A stretch of DNA of 64,000 nt, from contig CM073324.1 of NCBI GenBank assembly GCA_037043015.1, positions 6,531,013-6,595,012 on the forward strand. Reading direction: 5' to 3'. Under the pieces are notes generated by a model. That model saw nothing but the letters and a program-made list of their open reading frames with translations. It searched no databases and was not told the origin of the DNA. The stretch comes from Bryum argenteum (lineage: Eukaryota; Streptophyta; Bryopsida; Bryales; Bryaceae). Positions 1 through 12,982 of the stretch are shown piece by piece; position 1 is the stretch's first letter; the number at the start of each line of letters is the position of its first letter. The translations under genes and the position numbers were made by a program.

Positions 1-156
1 TAACTAGAGCCTCAGAACCATGTGCTAGTCGGCAGAGTCCGGTCAACTTCGGTTGACAAGGGCGACGTGGCACACACAGGAACCCTAGCTCACAGGAACA
101 ACCTTTCTCGAGTGCAATCGTGCGTTTCTCACGGGCGATGATTGTGACCAGGCTTG

Positions 157-290
157 ATGGCGTCTGATGAATCTAATTACGAGAAGCTTAGAAACGACAG
201 GATTGCCAAAAACAAGGAGGTGATGCGTGGTTTAGGCTTGCCTGTGTCTCCACGTGCAACGACGGGCTTCAAGAAACCCCAAGACAAGAG
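157..290 (+). CDS. Possible first coding exon, basic N-terminus (hypothetical)
   Basis: An ATG at 157 opens a 44-codon frame ending at a good splice donor (AG|GTGAGTG at 291), leaving two bases of phase. The peptide contains NYEKLRNDRIAKNKEVM followed by LGL. I have seen this kind of YExxRxxRIxxNK...LGL motif at the N-termini of many plant nuclear and transposon-associated proteins, but it does not define a function. It could be exon 1 of the CACTA gene further downstream, with the repeat-rich stretch to about 3590 as intron. No joining exon has been demonstrated. Confidence 0.35.
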
Positions 291-3200
291 GTGAGTGAAA
301 TTTCTGCGCCTCTTGCTTGCCTCTTGATTCCACTCCGAAGTAGAGCTTCGAATGTAAGGGCAAAGTGCTGCTTTGCGTGAGCACTGCTACTGAGCCACTC
401 CGCGGGAACTCGGGCGCCCTCCTCTTCGAGGCTGCATTCAGCTCCTCAGCTCCTCCTGGCCGGCCTGTCGCCCCAGACCGGAACTTTGCTGCTGCTTCGG
501 GAAGAAGTGATCTCCTCGTCTCGTGCTCCTCACCGACGCATTCAAGCGCTCTCCTCACCTCCTCACCGACGGTAGTGCCCTCCTCACAGTTCATTATTTA
601 GGTTGCCCTTCATGCATCAATTAGGGTTTCAAGCATTGATTACCATTTAGGGTTTTGTCCACCGATAGTCGCAGATGCCTTGGGCGTCCTCCTCCTCTTC
701 GACGCATTTAAGCAAGAGCTTCGAAACGCTCAGAAGGACGAAGTAGCAACTAGATTCGGTGCTCGATCGATTGGACTGTCTCGGGATTCTTACGGAATAT
801 AGTGTGGGGACAAAGAGTCACCTGTTCGGGAAGAAGTCACTGCTTGATCTTCACGGTGATCCTGGTAATGATCACGAACTCATGCAATCGATCTCCAGCC
901 ATGTCTGTTCTGGCAACTCATACGTGCAGCGGTGCAGGCACTGCCAGAGCTCCTCTCGGTAAAAGTTTGTCTGTGACCGTTGTCTGTCTCTGCTGTCAAT
1001 GACTAGCTTTCCGGCATTGAAGGTTTTGCTAATGAAGATGGCACAACTAGATTCGGTCCACCGATAGTCGCAGATGCCTCGGGCGTCCTCCTCCTCTTCG
1101 ACGCATTTAAGCAAGAGCTCTGAAACGAGCTCCAAAACACTCAGAAGGACGAAGTAGCAACTAGATTCGGGGACAAAGATTCACCTGTTCGGGAAGAGGT
1201 CACTGCTTGATCTTCACGGTGATCCTGGTAATGATCACAAAATTTGTCTGTGACCGTTGTCTGTCTGTGCTGTCAATGACTAGCTTCCGGCCTTGAAGGT
1301 TTTGCTAATTGAGTGCTCATTTGCGGCTGAGTGGCATGATGTTGTCGATGATTGATGCAAGTTTTAGACTTTTTTTCCCGAAGTGATGTAAATTGCTGAT
1401 GAAGATGGCACAACTAGATTCGGTCCACCGATAGTCGCAGATGCCTCGACCGTCCTCCTCCTCTTCGACGCATTTTGGCGAATACATGAGCTCCGAATGG
1501 ATAATCGGTACTACTGTACCGACAAGTGACTTGTAGGCAAGATTCAAATGCGATGTGATGAAACCCACTTGTGCAGACTCCGTTCGTTGCTCTTGTGACA
1601 CAGCCACGCGGCGTTACAACAGACCCACGGTACTTAAGTACTTAACTTAAGTACTTAAGTTTCCGCATAACTTCATCATTTCCTGGCAATAAAGATCTGT
1701 GAGCGAATACATGAGCTCCGAAATAAGCTGTGAAACGAGTTCGTATTGCTGTGCAAAGTCTGAAGAGCTTGGCTCATTGTCTGGAGGGCCGAGACGCGAT
1801 ACGTGAGCATTCGTTTAGGATTGTGCGTGTGCTGGAGTCGTTGTTGGGTGTTTCGGAAGCTGCCACTGAGATTCGCCTGGTGAGTCCCCTCCCCTAGAAT
1901 AGTATCAATTGTAAGTTGTTACGAGAAGGGACGCAAGCATCTCTTCGGTTGACCAGGGCGACATACGCGTGGGACGTTACCCGAGCAAGGGTCCGGAGCG
2001 GTGCCGAGCGTGATCGTCAGTTTGGTGATCATGCTCGTCAGTTAGCTAAGTGTGATCCTCAGCTCAGTCGGTGATCCTGAGCAACGTAACGGTGATCCTC
2101 AGTAACGGTGATCGTGCTCCTCAGCATCGAGTCTCTCGTGACGTCGTCATTATATTTGTTGATACTGCTAGATTTCACACTGATCTTTGAATGCGTGGGA
2201 CCAGCAGTCGATAAGTAATCTTTGTGGCCCTTCCTTGATTGTGCTTAAATTGTTGACACACTGAGTTCTGGAAAGGAGGATTAGACACCGGGATTGTTTG
2301 TTTGATGTTAGTACACCGGCATGCGAAGATGTTAGTACACTTCATGCACAATGTAGAAGTGTAGAACTGTTGTTTTGGCGTATTCAGCCATTCATTATTT
2401 CTGTCCGTAGTATCCCCTCCTTAATTTAAGCACAGAGTTCGGCAAATTTGCGGCTTCAGCATTCTTCTAGACTGAATGATAAAGTCAAACCCGAAATAGC
2501 CATGTTGTGTCCCTACTATCCTGCAGTGTCGACAGTGAATGAACAAAACTCTGTCTGCATGGCAAGGTTCCATTAGTTGACAGGGAAATTACTGGTCACT
2601 GCTCCGATCAAAGAGGTTGCATGCAAGGGTGGAGACAGTTTCTGGATTATGAAAGCTAGTCCGCTAGCTTCGCAGTCCCACTGAGATTGGGTGGAAGCAG
2701 GAGGGTCCCTTGTTGATACCGATGTTGTTGCCGGTTTGTTGAAGAATTTTGCAAAATTTGATTCTAGCTGGATCTGTCAGTAACACTATGAGCAACCCCA
2801 TCAGGATGATAATATTTTGAGCTTCATACCAAAACTACCATTTTGCTAGGATTTTCCATGCATGACTCGTCGGTCAAACAAATGGTCCGTCGCCAATTCA
2901 CGCCGCTCGGTCTTCAACCCAAACAAGGAAGTGTCTGGAACTTGCACGTCTCGGTCAGTATGATCTGTCGAGAGCTAGAGACTAGTAATTGTACACTGTG
3001 AACATTGTCAAGCGAGTGCCGAGTGTCAGTCAGTCGAAGTGAGCATGGATGCTGCATGTAATTATGGTGTAGATCTTTCTTGATAGCTAGTATGTCGTAT
3101 CAGATGGAATGTGTCGAGTGGTATGGTGGGGACCGGCCTGAGAGCTCATCGAATTTTCTGCACATGATATGAGCTCATCGAATTTTTTGCACATGTCAAG

Positions 3201-3590
3201 CGCCAAGCCGCAATTGTGAGTGAGGAACCGAGTCTGAAGGCCTTGCTGTTTGAGATTGTGCCGCATTCTTTGACTGTGTCGAACCATTCTCTGTTGACGG
3301 AGATTACTGCACAGTTCCTGGTCCTTGACAGAGCACATATGGCAGATATCGGTCATTTTTTGTTCGTTGTATTCCTTGATCGTTTGAGACTATTGTGTAT
3401 TACATTTGTGTAGTTGATTAGAACTCTGATTTTTTCAGTTTGTGTTGGCTATAGTTGTAGAGAGGCTTAGAGATGAAAGTACTTGAAGTTGTAATGAGTA
3501 TTGTGAGACCGTGGCGTTGTATGTGCAGAGATTGTGACTTCCTGTAGTCACATTAAGCTGCAGCAGTGACTTGGAGTAGTCATAAATTCT
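291..3590. other. Repeat-rich non-coding stretch
   Basis: No convincing gene is seen. The stretch holds a local triplication (657-1500), a second copy near 1943 of a short motif from position 49 (CTTCGGTTGAC followed by AGGGCGAC), the motif CGAATACATGAGCTCCGAA at both about 1480 and 1704, and a cluster of GTGATCCTCAG-like repeats around 2040-2110. It may be intron or 5' sequence of the CACTA gene. Confidence 0.5.
657..1500 (+). repeat. Imperfect tandem triplication, about 370-400 bp unit
   Basis: Three copies start at 657, 1057 and 1423 with GTCCACCGATAGTCGCAGAT. The first two also share the downstream blocks at 806-873 and 1170-1238 (GGGGACAAAGA.TCACCTG) and the CTGTGACCGTTGTCTGTCT block. 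The third copy is truncated after the first 60 bp and then diverges. Spacings are 400 and 366 bp. Confidence 0.8.
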
Positions 3591-3596
3591 GTGGAT

Positions 3597-6500
3597 ATGG
3601 CTAATCTTGTTGGAAAAGTGATAAGAGACATTGCTAACCTATCCGATAATAAACAAATTGAAGTTTTTCGAACTATTGCTTCTTTCCCTGCCATTACTTT
3701 GCCGATCTTAGAAATGACTTCGGTTGAGATTGCGCATGTTGTTGAGAGCAGCCATACCTTGCCAATGGAAGGACCTTCGACTTTGAAGCCGTCGCGCACT
3801 CGATCAACGCAAAGGAGGCGGCTTTCAGAGGGAGAGAGCAGCGAAGATGACAACAGTGAGGAGGAACTTATTGAAGAGCAGTTACAAACAAAGCAACAAA
3901 AGGCAAGTTGCCAAACACTGTGCCTTGTTGTTTCATGTAATTTGCCTAGATGAAACTTAGAATGTCAAACCGTCAAATTGTAACTCTTCTACTTTATTCA
4001 GATATACTTGTACAACAATATGACTAATGCTTCTTAGTTTTTCCGGTCTCTCTCGGTGCCTTAGAATTCTCAGAATGTCCATGTATATGTCGTGATAATA
4101 AAATTAAAAGACTCAACTTAGACTGAGCCATCGAGGAACATTTTCTGATTTAGAAAAATATGTATAATTTAGGGACCTCAAACTTAGTAATCATTCCTTC
4201 TTCTTTGAGATAGTGTAAAGTCAAACTTACAACGCTTTCTATATCAAATTTTAGAGCAAATGACCAATCTTCATAGTCTGTATTGTAAAGCACCCTTAAC
4301 ATAATCAAAGTCCTAATACTAATTGTTCTATAACTAGGAAACAATTTCATTATGAAAAAGAAATTTGATAATGACTACTTGTAGTGATGTTGTTGACTAT
4401 AAAATATGACTGGTTGTAGTGATGTTGCTGTAAATATGACTACCAGCAATCATAAATGAATAATGATGATGACTACTTGTAGTGATGTTGTTGACTATAA
4501 AATATGACTGGTAGTAGTGATGTTGCTGTAAATATGACTACCAGCAATCATAAATGAATAATGATGATGACTACTTGTAGTGATGTTGTTGACTATAAAA
4601 TATGACTGGTTGTAGTGATGTTCTTTAAAATATGACTACCAAAGAATCATAAATGAATAATGATAATGACTACTTGTAGTGATGTTGTTGACTATAAAAT
4701 ATGACTGGTTGTAGTGATGTTGCTGTAAATATGACTACCAGCAATCATAAATGAATAAAAATAACTGGTTTTAGTCATATTGACTAGGTAATCAATCATT
4801 AACTGTAGGCGATCTCTTAATTCTATCTAATGTTCTTCTTGTAGGTCATACGTCATTCTATTGATAAGCCCAGGCCCTGGACTGCGCGATTTCGTCGAAA
4901 GAAGAGCAAAATGGCTTCTTCGACATCATTGGGGGGCATGGTGACGGTGACGATGAGACCATCCCTCGGTCTGAAGCACAAGAGGAGGTTGAGCAAGACA
5001 ACTACAGTGAAGACGAAGAGGAGGAGGCACCACCCGAGCAATGCACAGAAGTCATGGACGAGATCGAATTACGTCAACTTGGGGTTCTGAAGCGGATGGC
5101 ACAAAAGGGTGCGTGCATCCTCTCGAGTTACGAAAAAGGTTAGGAATATTGCATCATCGCCACACCGTCAGTCGAAATTGAAGGGTTTGAGGCGTAACAT
5201 GAAGAGATCAGCAGAGACGGAGCCGGCATTATGGGTTGAAGTTGATGATGCTGGGTACCCTACAGGATCACGTAGGACTGATTGGCTAACGAAACTTCGG
5301 GGCCATTCTCGAGACTTGGACTGGAGCGAGGACAACTTCAAAGTGCATTCACGAGTCTTTGCTCCCCGCAAATCAAGGACAATTTGGCCTCGCAGCTTTG
5401 AATATCGGGGTGGGTTGGGCGATGTTCCGGAGCACGTGTTCTTCCAAGAATTGCGTCAACAATCTGCAAGCACGAGGAGGTCAAACATGAAGAAGTCGCT
5501 GATAAGGGCCACCTCTACCAGGCTACGTGAAAAAGAACACGAGGAGAACTTCAAGAAGCTCATAGCAAGGAGGACAAGATAGCGGAGGCAAAACGTATGA
5601 GGTGTGTCGGAGGAATTTGCGGAGAATGTGTCACACTCCGGCAGTCCCAAGGGGAAGTGAGATCTCGACTTGTAAGCCACACTCCCAAATTCTCGATCAT
5701 TTCTGTTTTAATTCTTGGTTTCTGACTACAGACAGTGAGATATTCTAGAAATAATAACTGATGTTAGTCATATTTTCTAGAAATAATAACTGATGTTAGT
5801 CATATTTTCTAGAAATAATAACTGATGTTAGTCATATTTTCTAGAAATAATAACTGATGTTATTCATATTTTCTAGAAATATTAAATGATGTTAGTCATA
5901 TTTTCTAGAAATAATAACTGATGTTAGTCATATTTTGTGTTTGTTACAGGCTGTGCAGTTGGATCGGCCTCCAACACAATTAGAAGTCGAAGCGGAGCTT
6001 ATGACACCGGGGAAATCCAGTCGCCCCCAGTCATCTACTTCAAAAGGCGTCGGGTCCTCTTTACGAGGTGTGCAAGCTTTAAGGAGCGAAGTGGAGGCAC
6101 ATATACAAGACGTCAAAGGCGAGTTAGAGGACGTGAAAAATAGCCTCAAAGAGCTGCTACTCGAATTCCGGAAGCAACAGCTGCCATCGACTACAGCCTC
6201 ACCCTCAAAAGTGTACCACACGGGATTGGAGGAGGCCCACCTAAAAGCCGCGGAACTGCCGGTTGTATCTACGGAAATCATAGACCCGGTGTGGGACAGA
6301 TGCGAAACTGCCAAGAATACGGAAGTCCACGTAACTGGCCACAAGGTAGCTAAAGGAGGTTCACAGGTATGCCTTCAACACATACCAAATCTACTTCAAT
6401 GAGTCAATCAAGGTAATAAATGGTTGGTGAATCATTCATAGTGCATGTTTTCCTCACTTTTCTCTACTGTATCAGGAGGAGGAGGCTACCATGAAGTCCA

Positions 6501-8384
6501 GTGACTGTGGGGGCGGTGAATGTGTGAAATCGGTGAAACTTGCTGCAAACACTGCCATCAACTTTGAGGAAAATGCAAATTCGGACCGCCTCTCAGAACC
6601 CGTTGCAACCCAAGTATACATGAAGAAGGATAAAAAATCACCGAAGAAGAGGAAGGGCGAGGTTGAGAAGCTCAAGGAGGACTCCAAAGGTCGTACCACG
6701 CGCCGCGCAACTGCAAAGGACAAGGTACCCTTGCACTCGCTTGTAGAATAAGTGTTGATTTTCTGCAACAGAGAAAAGCTATGTAATCAACGATTGTGAC
6801 ATGGATCAGTCATACAGTTACCCAACGTATGTGACAGGGATCAGTCATATATTTAGGGAATGTGACACAAGTCAGTGATATGCCTAGACAGTGTGACACA
6901 AATGAGTAACGTACCAAGGGAATGTGACACAAGTCAGTGATATGCCTAGAGAATGTGACACAAATCAGTAACGTACCCAGGGAATGTCACACAAATCAGT
7001 AATATTATATGAATGTCACAGGCATCAGTAATGTACATCATTAATGTGACATGAAGTAGTCACTATTGCACAAAATATAACACATATTAGTCATAAACGT
7101 AGTGGAACATCGTATCACATAGTTTTCTTATACAAACAGGTGTGGAAAATATTTGTTTGTGGAAAATCACTGTTTGACCATATGTTATTGATGTGGTGCT
7201 CAAAGGATGACGAAGAGAGGCAGGAGGAGCCTGCACTAAAGAAGAAGCGAGCAGACAAAGGAAGTAGTCCTGCAAAGAAGAAGAAGGCTAGAGGCGGAGG
7301 GAAATGTCCACCGGTAAGCCTTTCTGATAATTTGCGTAGAAAGGTGATCGTTTTGAACGTTGTAGGGCTTTTATGTGACATCAAGCCACTACACGATAGG
7401 CAAGAGTGGGGTGCAGATCTAGTGGTCCACTTCGATAAAGACCACCAGGTGAAAATCAAGAAAAGGGTTGATTGTGGCCCTTTCTTGTCCATGTTGTGTA
7501 CTCGTTTTGATGTGGGGATATGGTCCCCTATTGAGCACAGTCTACTAGAGGTTGTAGCTAAGTTCTTGGGGAACTCCACAAGGATAAAGTGGAGTTTTTT
7601 GTGGGGAAAGGAATTTAGCGGTACGAAAAGAAATCTCAATGATTTCGTTAGCGCAGTCCTAACATCTTCAGCCATTGCGTCTCGATGCCTTCAATTCGAT
7701 TGCGATGCAACCGCAACGAATGAGTCCCCTCCATCCAATGTCCTCATTTGTCCACGATGGAACCCATTAGAGCCAAATGACGACTATCTCACCCGTCTGA
7801 TAGAGCCATTTGAAGCCTTAGCGCGTAACCCATCGGACATGGAATATTGCGTGGAATACTTGGGCGAGAAAATCCGCCTCGCTGCGATACCACGGAAGCC
7901 GGTAGGTCCATGACCGCTTCATACCCCATAATTGGAAACCATGCAAGCTCTCTCATCATTTCTTTTCCATCCTATTCATTGGTTTTTGTGCTTCAAAACG
8001 GTTAGTTGCGATATGTAGTCATTAATATGGTGGACCTTTCAATTCTTGATACAGGACTCTAGCGCCGAGGAGATGTTGGTGGAGGTGGCACCAACTACGT
8101 TGGCACCACATTCAAAGGTGGCCGTCGTGGATTTTGACGATAATTACGAGTCCACTGACAAAGTGGTTGCTCATGGCTCAATTGTGAGCCTTGCAGGAGG
8201 TACGATGCATGGCAGGATGATTGAGGAGGGCAATGCTTCAGTGTTGATTTCATCGCTTGTACCAGGATCGGAAACGCTGTATTTGTTCGAGCCTATCAAT
8301 GACGATGATCCACCAATGCAACGCTTGGGAGATGTACTAAACTCCATTACGAAGTGGCCCGTATCTGCGCTGAAGGCAGCCTAA
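3597..8384 (+). CDS. TNP1-like protein of a CACTA (En/Spm) transposon, multi-exon
   Basis: The second half is a clean spliced gene. Exons 5950-6366, 6476-6724, 7140-7901 and 8055-8384 all have GT..AG borders and keep one phase with no stop (1758 nt, 585 codons plus stop). A segment ending at a donor at 5671 joins in phase. The last exon has the layout I associate with the TNP1/En/Spm family: a stretch DKVVAHGSIVSLAGG near its start and ITKWPVSAL at its end. Upstream it encodes a coiled coil (SEVEAHIQDVKGELEDVKNS) and lysine-rich tracts fit for nuclear localisation. The first half (3597-3901, about 4900-5093, 5109-5580) is acidic, then basic. The intron after 3901 appears to use a GC donor (AAAAG|GCAAGT). 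Reading from 4850 to 5600 requires at least one frame change, so the 5' half may be damaged or mis-modelled. The likely role is DNA binding at the subterminal repeats of its own element. Confidence 0.55.
4373..4762 (+). repeat. Minisatellite in CACTA gene intron, about 98 bp x 4
   Basis: Four copies of a unit beginning GACTACTTGTAGTGATGTTG start at about 4373, 4470, 4568 and 4667. Each contains two TAGTGATGTTG halves and two TATGACT motifs. The copies are nearly identical, so amplification is recent. Confidence 0.9.
5742..5936 (+). repeat. Minisatellite in CACTA gene intron, 32 bp x 6
   Basis: Six near-perfect copies of a 32-bp unit containing TAGAAATAATAACTGATGTT followed by AGTCATATTTTC occupy most of the intron between the exon ending at 5671 and the one starting at 5950. 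Confidence 0.92.
6795..7092 (+). repeat. Minisatellite in CACTA gene intron, about 30 bp, degenerate
   Basis: Roughly nine or ten copies of a GTGACA.AAATCAGTAACGTA-like unit lie in the intron between the exons ending at 6724 and starting at 7140. The GTGAC/CAGTCAT core recalls the motif of the other two intron arrays and of the subterminal region near 24000-24700. Confidence 0.85.
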
Positions 8385-8660
8385 TCTATATTATGTAAGA
8401 CACTTTCAATAACTTCAAAGTGTTGGTGCTGACTTATGCTAGATACAAAGTGTGTTGCGACTGTCTACGCAGATTGGTATTGTATGTAGAATTTCAAGAC
8501 TAAATACAAAATTTAGCCTTTTGTCGCATTTATCCAACATTCTCCAATATTTTTTGTACGTGATGCATCCCATTGCATATGACTACATTGTGCCCATGAT
8601 TGCCTGTAATGAAAAAGACGACATGACTGTAGTCTACAACTGTGAGTGATAAGAATATCA

Positions 8661-8671
8661 CACAACGCTGT
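8661..8671 (+). repeat. Target-site duplication of the 15-kb MULE, left copy
   Basis: The 11-mer CACAACGCTGT occurs directly outside the left terminal repeat and again at 23819-23829 directly outside the right one. A 9-11 bp duplication is the rule for Mutator-like elements. Confidence 0.75.
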
Positions 8672-8727
8672 GGACGTTGCTACCGTGTGAGCGTTGAGCG
8701 TTGAGCGGTGAGCGGTGAGCGGTAAGG
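8672..8727 (+). repeat. Left terminal inverted repeat of the MULE
   Basis: GTGTGAGCGTTGAGCG at 8685 is followed by further GAGCGGT units and GGTAAGG. The reverse complement occurs at 23763-23818. The outermost 13 bases (starting GG on both sides) are poorly matched. The inner block is nearly identical apart from one GAGCGGT unit. Confidence 0.8.
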
Positions 8728-9145
8728 TTTTGAATTTTTAGTGGGGAGTTTGTATTTTAGCAAAAAAATTTCTAAAAATAGTTTTTTCAAAAAAATTTGA
8801 GAATAATTTTCGAATATTCTCAAGAATATTTGAATATTCTAGACTTATAACCGTGGATTTAGTGACCCAAACCCGTGGAAATAAGGCTGAAATTCCCTGA
8901 ATTTTGTGAGACTTGAGCGGCAAAACTCGACAGCAAATCACAAATTTTTAAATGTTAAGAGGTTTCTAAGGTAATATTTCTAAGTGAGTAGTACTTTGAG
9001 TTAGACAAATTGGCAAGGTTTGCTGTACATGTATGTAATGGTATAATAAGTTTTAGTAAGATTTGAAAAAATATCACATGTAGTGTGGAGCACCCAATCG
9101 TAATAGTAACATATAGCGTATGTAGATGAGGAGATATAAGGCATT
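8728..9145. other. AT-rich subterminal region of the MULE, no gene
   Basis: A/T tracts with a small local inverted repeat (TTCGAATATTCTC / GAATATTTGAATATTC around 8808-8838). It probably holds the 3' untranslated region of the minus-strand transposase. Nothing coding is seen. Confidence 0.5.
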
Positions 9146-12100
9146 CTAATCTGTAGCATGGTCTAGGATTCCTCCCTCCAGAATCTTCTTCACCTCATTG
9201 AAACTAAGAGTGGCCACGTGGATGAAGAGGTCTGCATCCGGATCAAATTTGCAAACCAATACCGTGATGTAGTATAGGTGCTTGCAAGGTCGGTATGGAT
9301 CTCTCCGTCCTAACGAAGAGATTGTTTTCTTGAACACCGGCATGAGCAATCCGGGAATTTACTAATTGATAGTCTATAAACTGCATCCGAATCCGACTCC
9401 AAGTCTACGATACATCCAAAACCTGGCTGCGGGATCATGGTTACCTTCAGAATTTTGGCCCGCATTGAGGTGGCAGACTCAATATTCTTCATGTGCTTTG
9501 AAGTCATCGCTGCAATGCGTTTCATGTTCTTCGATCTTCTTGACCTCGGGAACACGTCCGGCTTCTCCGGGGACAAGAATATGGGACAAGTTTCTTGGTG
9601 GGGCAAAGCATTATTGAAAGTACGGTTCGTAGGAAGTCGTTTCTTTTTGTGGTAGTCGAAAGCCCGCATTCTCCAACGCCTCCATTTCATCTCGTGTGAG
9701 GTTAGTCCCTATCTTAACAGCCATATTGAAGGAATAGGGGTCTATCCTCGCTTTGAGAGAATGGCTCAATCCACTTGGCGACGATGACCCTTCACACACT
9801 GTCAATATCATCCGCACAAAAAAGAACTCGATCAACTTTTCTTGGCCCCTCTTGAGGGCGTTGCCATACTCCGGTGTAAGTTGGAGCCGCGGTCGCCTTC
9901 CCCTTCGAATAATTCGTGAGTCACATCTTTTTTTACTCTTTCGCATGATACCCCAACAAGCCTTGGCGAAATTCTCCTCAAACGGGCAATGTGCCACAAC
10001 CTTTCGTCAACTTTAGTCTCCGAACAATGGTCACACACGTTCAATACTAGGTCCAAAGAAAAGTGGATGGAAATGTCGGTGGCTCCTCAACTTCATCCTC
10101 TTCATGGATAGTACTCGATTTTCACCAAGGCTCGGGTAACCCTTCTCCCAATTCGGGGGCGTGAGTAGCTCACGGTGTCGGTCCTGTGCGTTTCATCATC
10201 GGCTCAATCGGAACATCACCTTACGTTTCTTGGATCCGAACACCTCGGCCCCCTCAAGGTGGGCGTCTCGGTACTAAATCTTCTCGGCTCCGGATAGTCG
10301 ACACCGCTTTGCCTTTGTGAGGCCGATGGATCGCCAGATTCGTGAAGCTTTATGGGCAAGACGAAGTATGCTTCTTCATATGTTGGTCCACTACCACCCT
10401 TGCCACCTCCGTTGAAGTCGTGGTAACCGACAACTTGGAGGAAAGCACGAACATAATCATCAACAAATACAACGTCTGAAGTCCCCACCCTTGTTGCCGG
10501 ACGCTTGCAACCATTTGTTATGGATAGATTCCGCAAGGTTACATGAAGGCATCTCCGCCAGCTCTTCTGCCGAATATTTATTTTCCTGTAATGTGCAAAG
10601 ACATTTAACTTAGTAACAAAAAAACTTGGTCAAGATATCCGAGTTGTTAGACTTTCGTCACCGAAAGGCTGATCTAAAAATAGATTTTTTAAAAGTTTAA
10701 ATATTTTAAAATGTTGTTACAGTAATCGTAAAAATAAATACTCTATGATAAAAAAGTAAATAAAATTTGCAGATTTCCATGACATAAACGCACGTGAACA
10801 TAATTGTATAGTGGCTGCGGACTCACTAGTTCCATGAAGCCACCCCATTGTCTCAGACGGAAGTGCCGAGAATGCCACCCAGTGTTCAAGGTGACCTAAT
10901 CCAACTTCCGAGGTGGCCTGCGCCGACGCCCACCACGCTCGGATCGCCCAGTATCTTGTCTCCGCCTCAGCCATGGTGCGTGCATCCTTGTATTGCTTAC
11001 AAAGATGTCGATGTTGATCTTGCAGCTCGTGCACGATGTATTGTTTGGTGTGTTTCTCTAGGGATTGCGTCCAATGGAAGTAGCAAGTTCGTTCGCGGCC
11101 TTCCATAGGGACTTTAGGGTCACCGGAGCCGTAAATGATCCGCACAGCGTTCCAGTTGGCTTGCGCACTGTCGGCCATGAACCCTTGAAACTGCGGCGCT
11201 TCCACCCCGTTCCTGCCCATGACGTGGTTTAGGTTCTTCCAGAAGACGATTTGAGCTTCTCCGTCTTCAGACTGGAAATCACAAAGATGCAATAGTTAGA
11301 ATGCGGCGATTTGAGTCATAAACGTGGCACGCCATGGTGGTCCAGTTCTTGACACGCTTGACGTGGTCGAACATTAACCACGCGTGGGACAGGGTGGCCT
11401 CCGGATGGCATCCAACAACAAGGTCAACACCGCTTCCGGGGCCGACCTCGGACATCTTGAAAATGAAAACTTTGTCACCTTCATCTCCTTGGCCCGGGAA
11501 CCGGTTACGTTGGATGTAAGCCCGATTCTTTGAGGCCTCGAAGTTTGGTGATCCCATCGAGACACCGTATCTGCGCAAGTGCTTAAAAGTGGTAATACGA
11601 TTCCGACGCCGGGAGAGTTCAACTCTTTACATTGATCGAAGATAGGTTCTAGCTCCCGGAGGGTGAGCTTGGAGGTTACAGGTCACCTTCTTCACGGAGA
11701 AGTAAGTTTCCGAGTAAGTCCTTGCTAGCCTCCATGACTATTTTGGACGTTGTAGCTTGTGGGTTACGTTCTCACGTGCTCCTCTATTAACTCATCAATT
11801 ATTTTACGTGCACATCTGTAATCTCCGACTTTGACAGGATGTTCGTAGGTACCGATATGCACACACGCCCGCTCTTGACTCTCATCTCCAAATATGTAGA
11901 ATATTTTAGAAGGGCATACAAAGAACACAAACGGGAGGTTCTTTGCGGATCTTACGGACTAGTGTTGAGGAAGGAGGAGGCGCGTGGCCGATCGGGAAGG
12001 GGTCCTTAGTAAAGCCCTCGAACTCCACCTCATTCACCTCTCGCTTTCTGTGGTCGGGCCGTAGTAAGTAGCCGCAATTCCCATTGTGGCATTGAAGATG

Positions 12101-12982
12101 ACCAACACAATTAGAGTAGCGGAAAGACAAACCGAGGTTGTTACTAATGTTAGTAGTCATTGTCCTGGTCCACACATGACCGTCGTATCTTTTGTCCATC
12201 CCTTCCATAGATTTGGCTACCTTGACAAAGATGGTTGGTACAACGGGAGGGAGAACATAGAGGACATCACCGTTGAAAGTGGGAGGCAGGAAAGAGACGT
12301 TGTGAGTACGAATGGAATGGAAATCTATTTTTTTGAGGATAGTTTTGTTGCGAGACATACTACCAAGTCTACGAAGAGAGGAAAGAATGTTTTTGGTTTT
12401 TACGACTTTGGACGCGGGAAGAGGAACGGGGTGGTTCTGCGATGCGCGTTCGAGAACTGAGGAGGGTGGATGCGGATTCGATGATAGTCGACGGGACGCA
12501 TGGACGCTTTTCTTTCATCGTCGGATGAATCGAAATATCGATTCGGACTTGAGTCCGGGTTCGACCTTGACACGAGCAAGAATCGAACAATCTGTGGAGA
12601 TGGTAGAAGAACTACGAGGAGTGAGGAGGACGGTGGAGGCGTTCATGACAGATTCTGTCATGCCGAACGATCGATCTTGTCCGGGTCGTAGCTTATATAT
12701 TCTACAATTCTTGTCTAGGTCGACTGGTTCGACAAGCACAGAGTACTGGACAAGATTAGTGTTTGGATCCATGACATGTTTCTCTAACCAAAGAGATGAC
12801 TCATCAAAACCGAAACGAATTGCTAGCCAAGACGGAGTGACTTCAGCCACTCCGTCCACCCCCGGAGGAATGCAGATGGGAGGACTTAAGTCTTCAGACC
12901 TAATGGCAATGACGTCTGCCGCGGGAGGTAAGGGAGTAGAGGATGCCATGATAGACGTAGGGGAAGAAGACAACATCAACAA
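9146..12982 (-). pseudogene. MULE transposase with SWIM zinc finger, frameshifted
   Basis: Reading from 12982 downwards: an N-terminal disordered exon (12982-12515), then a Cys-rich segment around 12150-11900 with CVGHLQCHNGNCGYLLRP and the remains of a second Cys cluster ending CVLCMPF. The transposase core follows: HAWLMFDHVKRVKNWTTMAC (about 11410-11350), then CDFQSEDGEAQ and GFMADSAQANWNAVR (about 11185), then RTCYFHWTQSLEKHTK. The C-terminus has a CxC...CxH SWIM finger (FPDCSC at about 9350, RPCKHLYYI at about 9280). The domain order matches plant MULE transposases. The core is broken by a one-base shift near 11280 (TIAS|CDFQ), and further shifts fall near 12360, 11900, 10000 and 9340. 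It would cut and insert the element in the nucleus; this copy is most likely dead. The start is the first Met of the longest N-terminal frame. Confidence 0.75.

Noticed and set aside
4373..7092. CRISPR-like arrays
   Set aside because: Units are contiguous tandem repeats without unique spacers, inside introns of a eukaryotic transposon gene.
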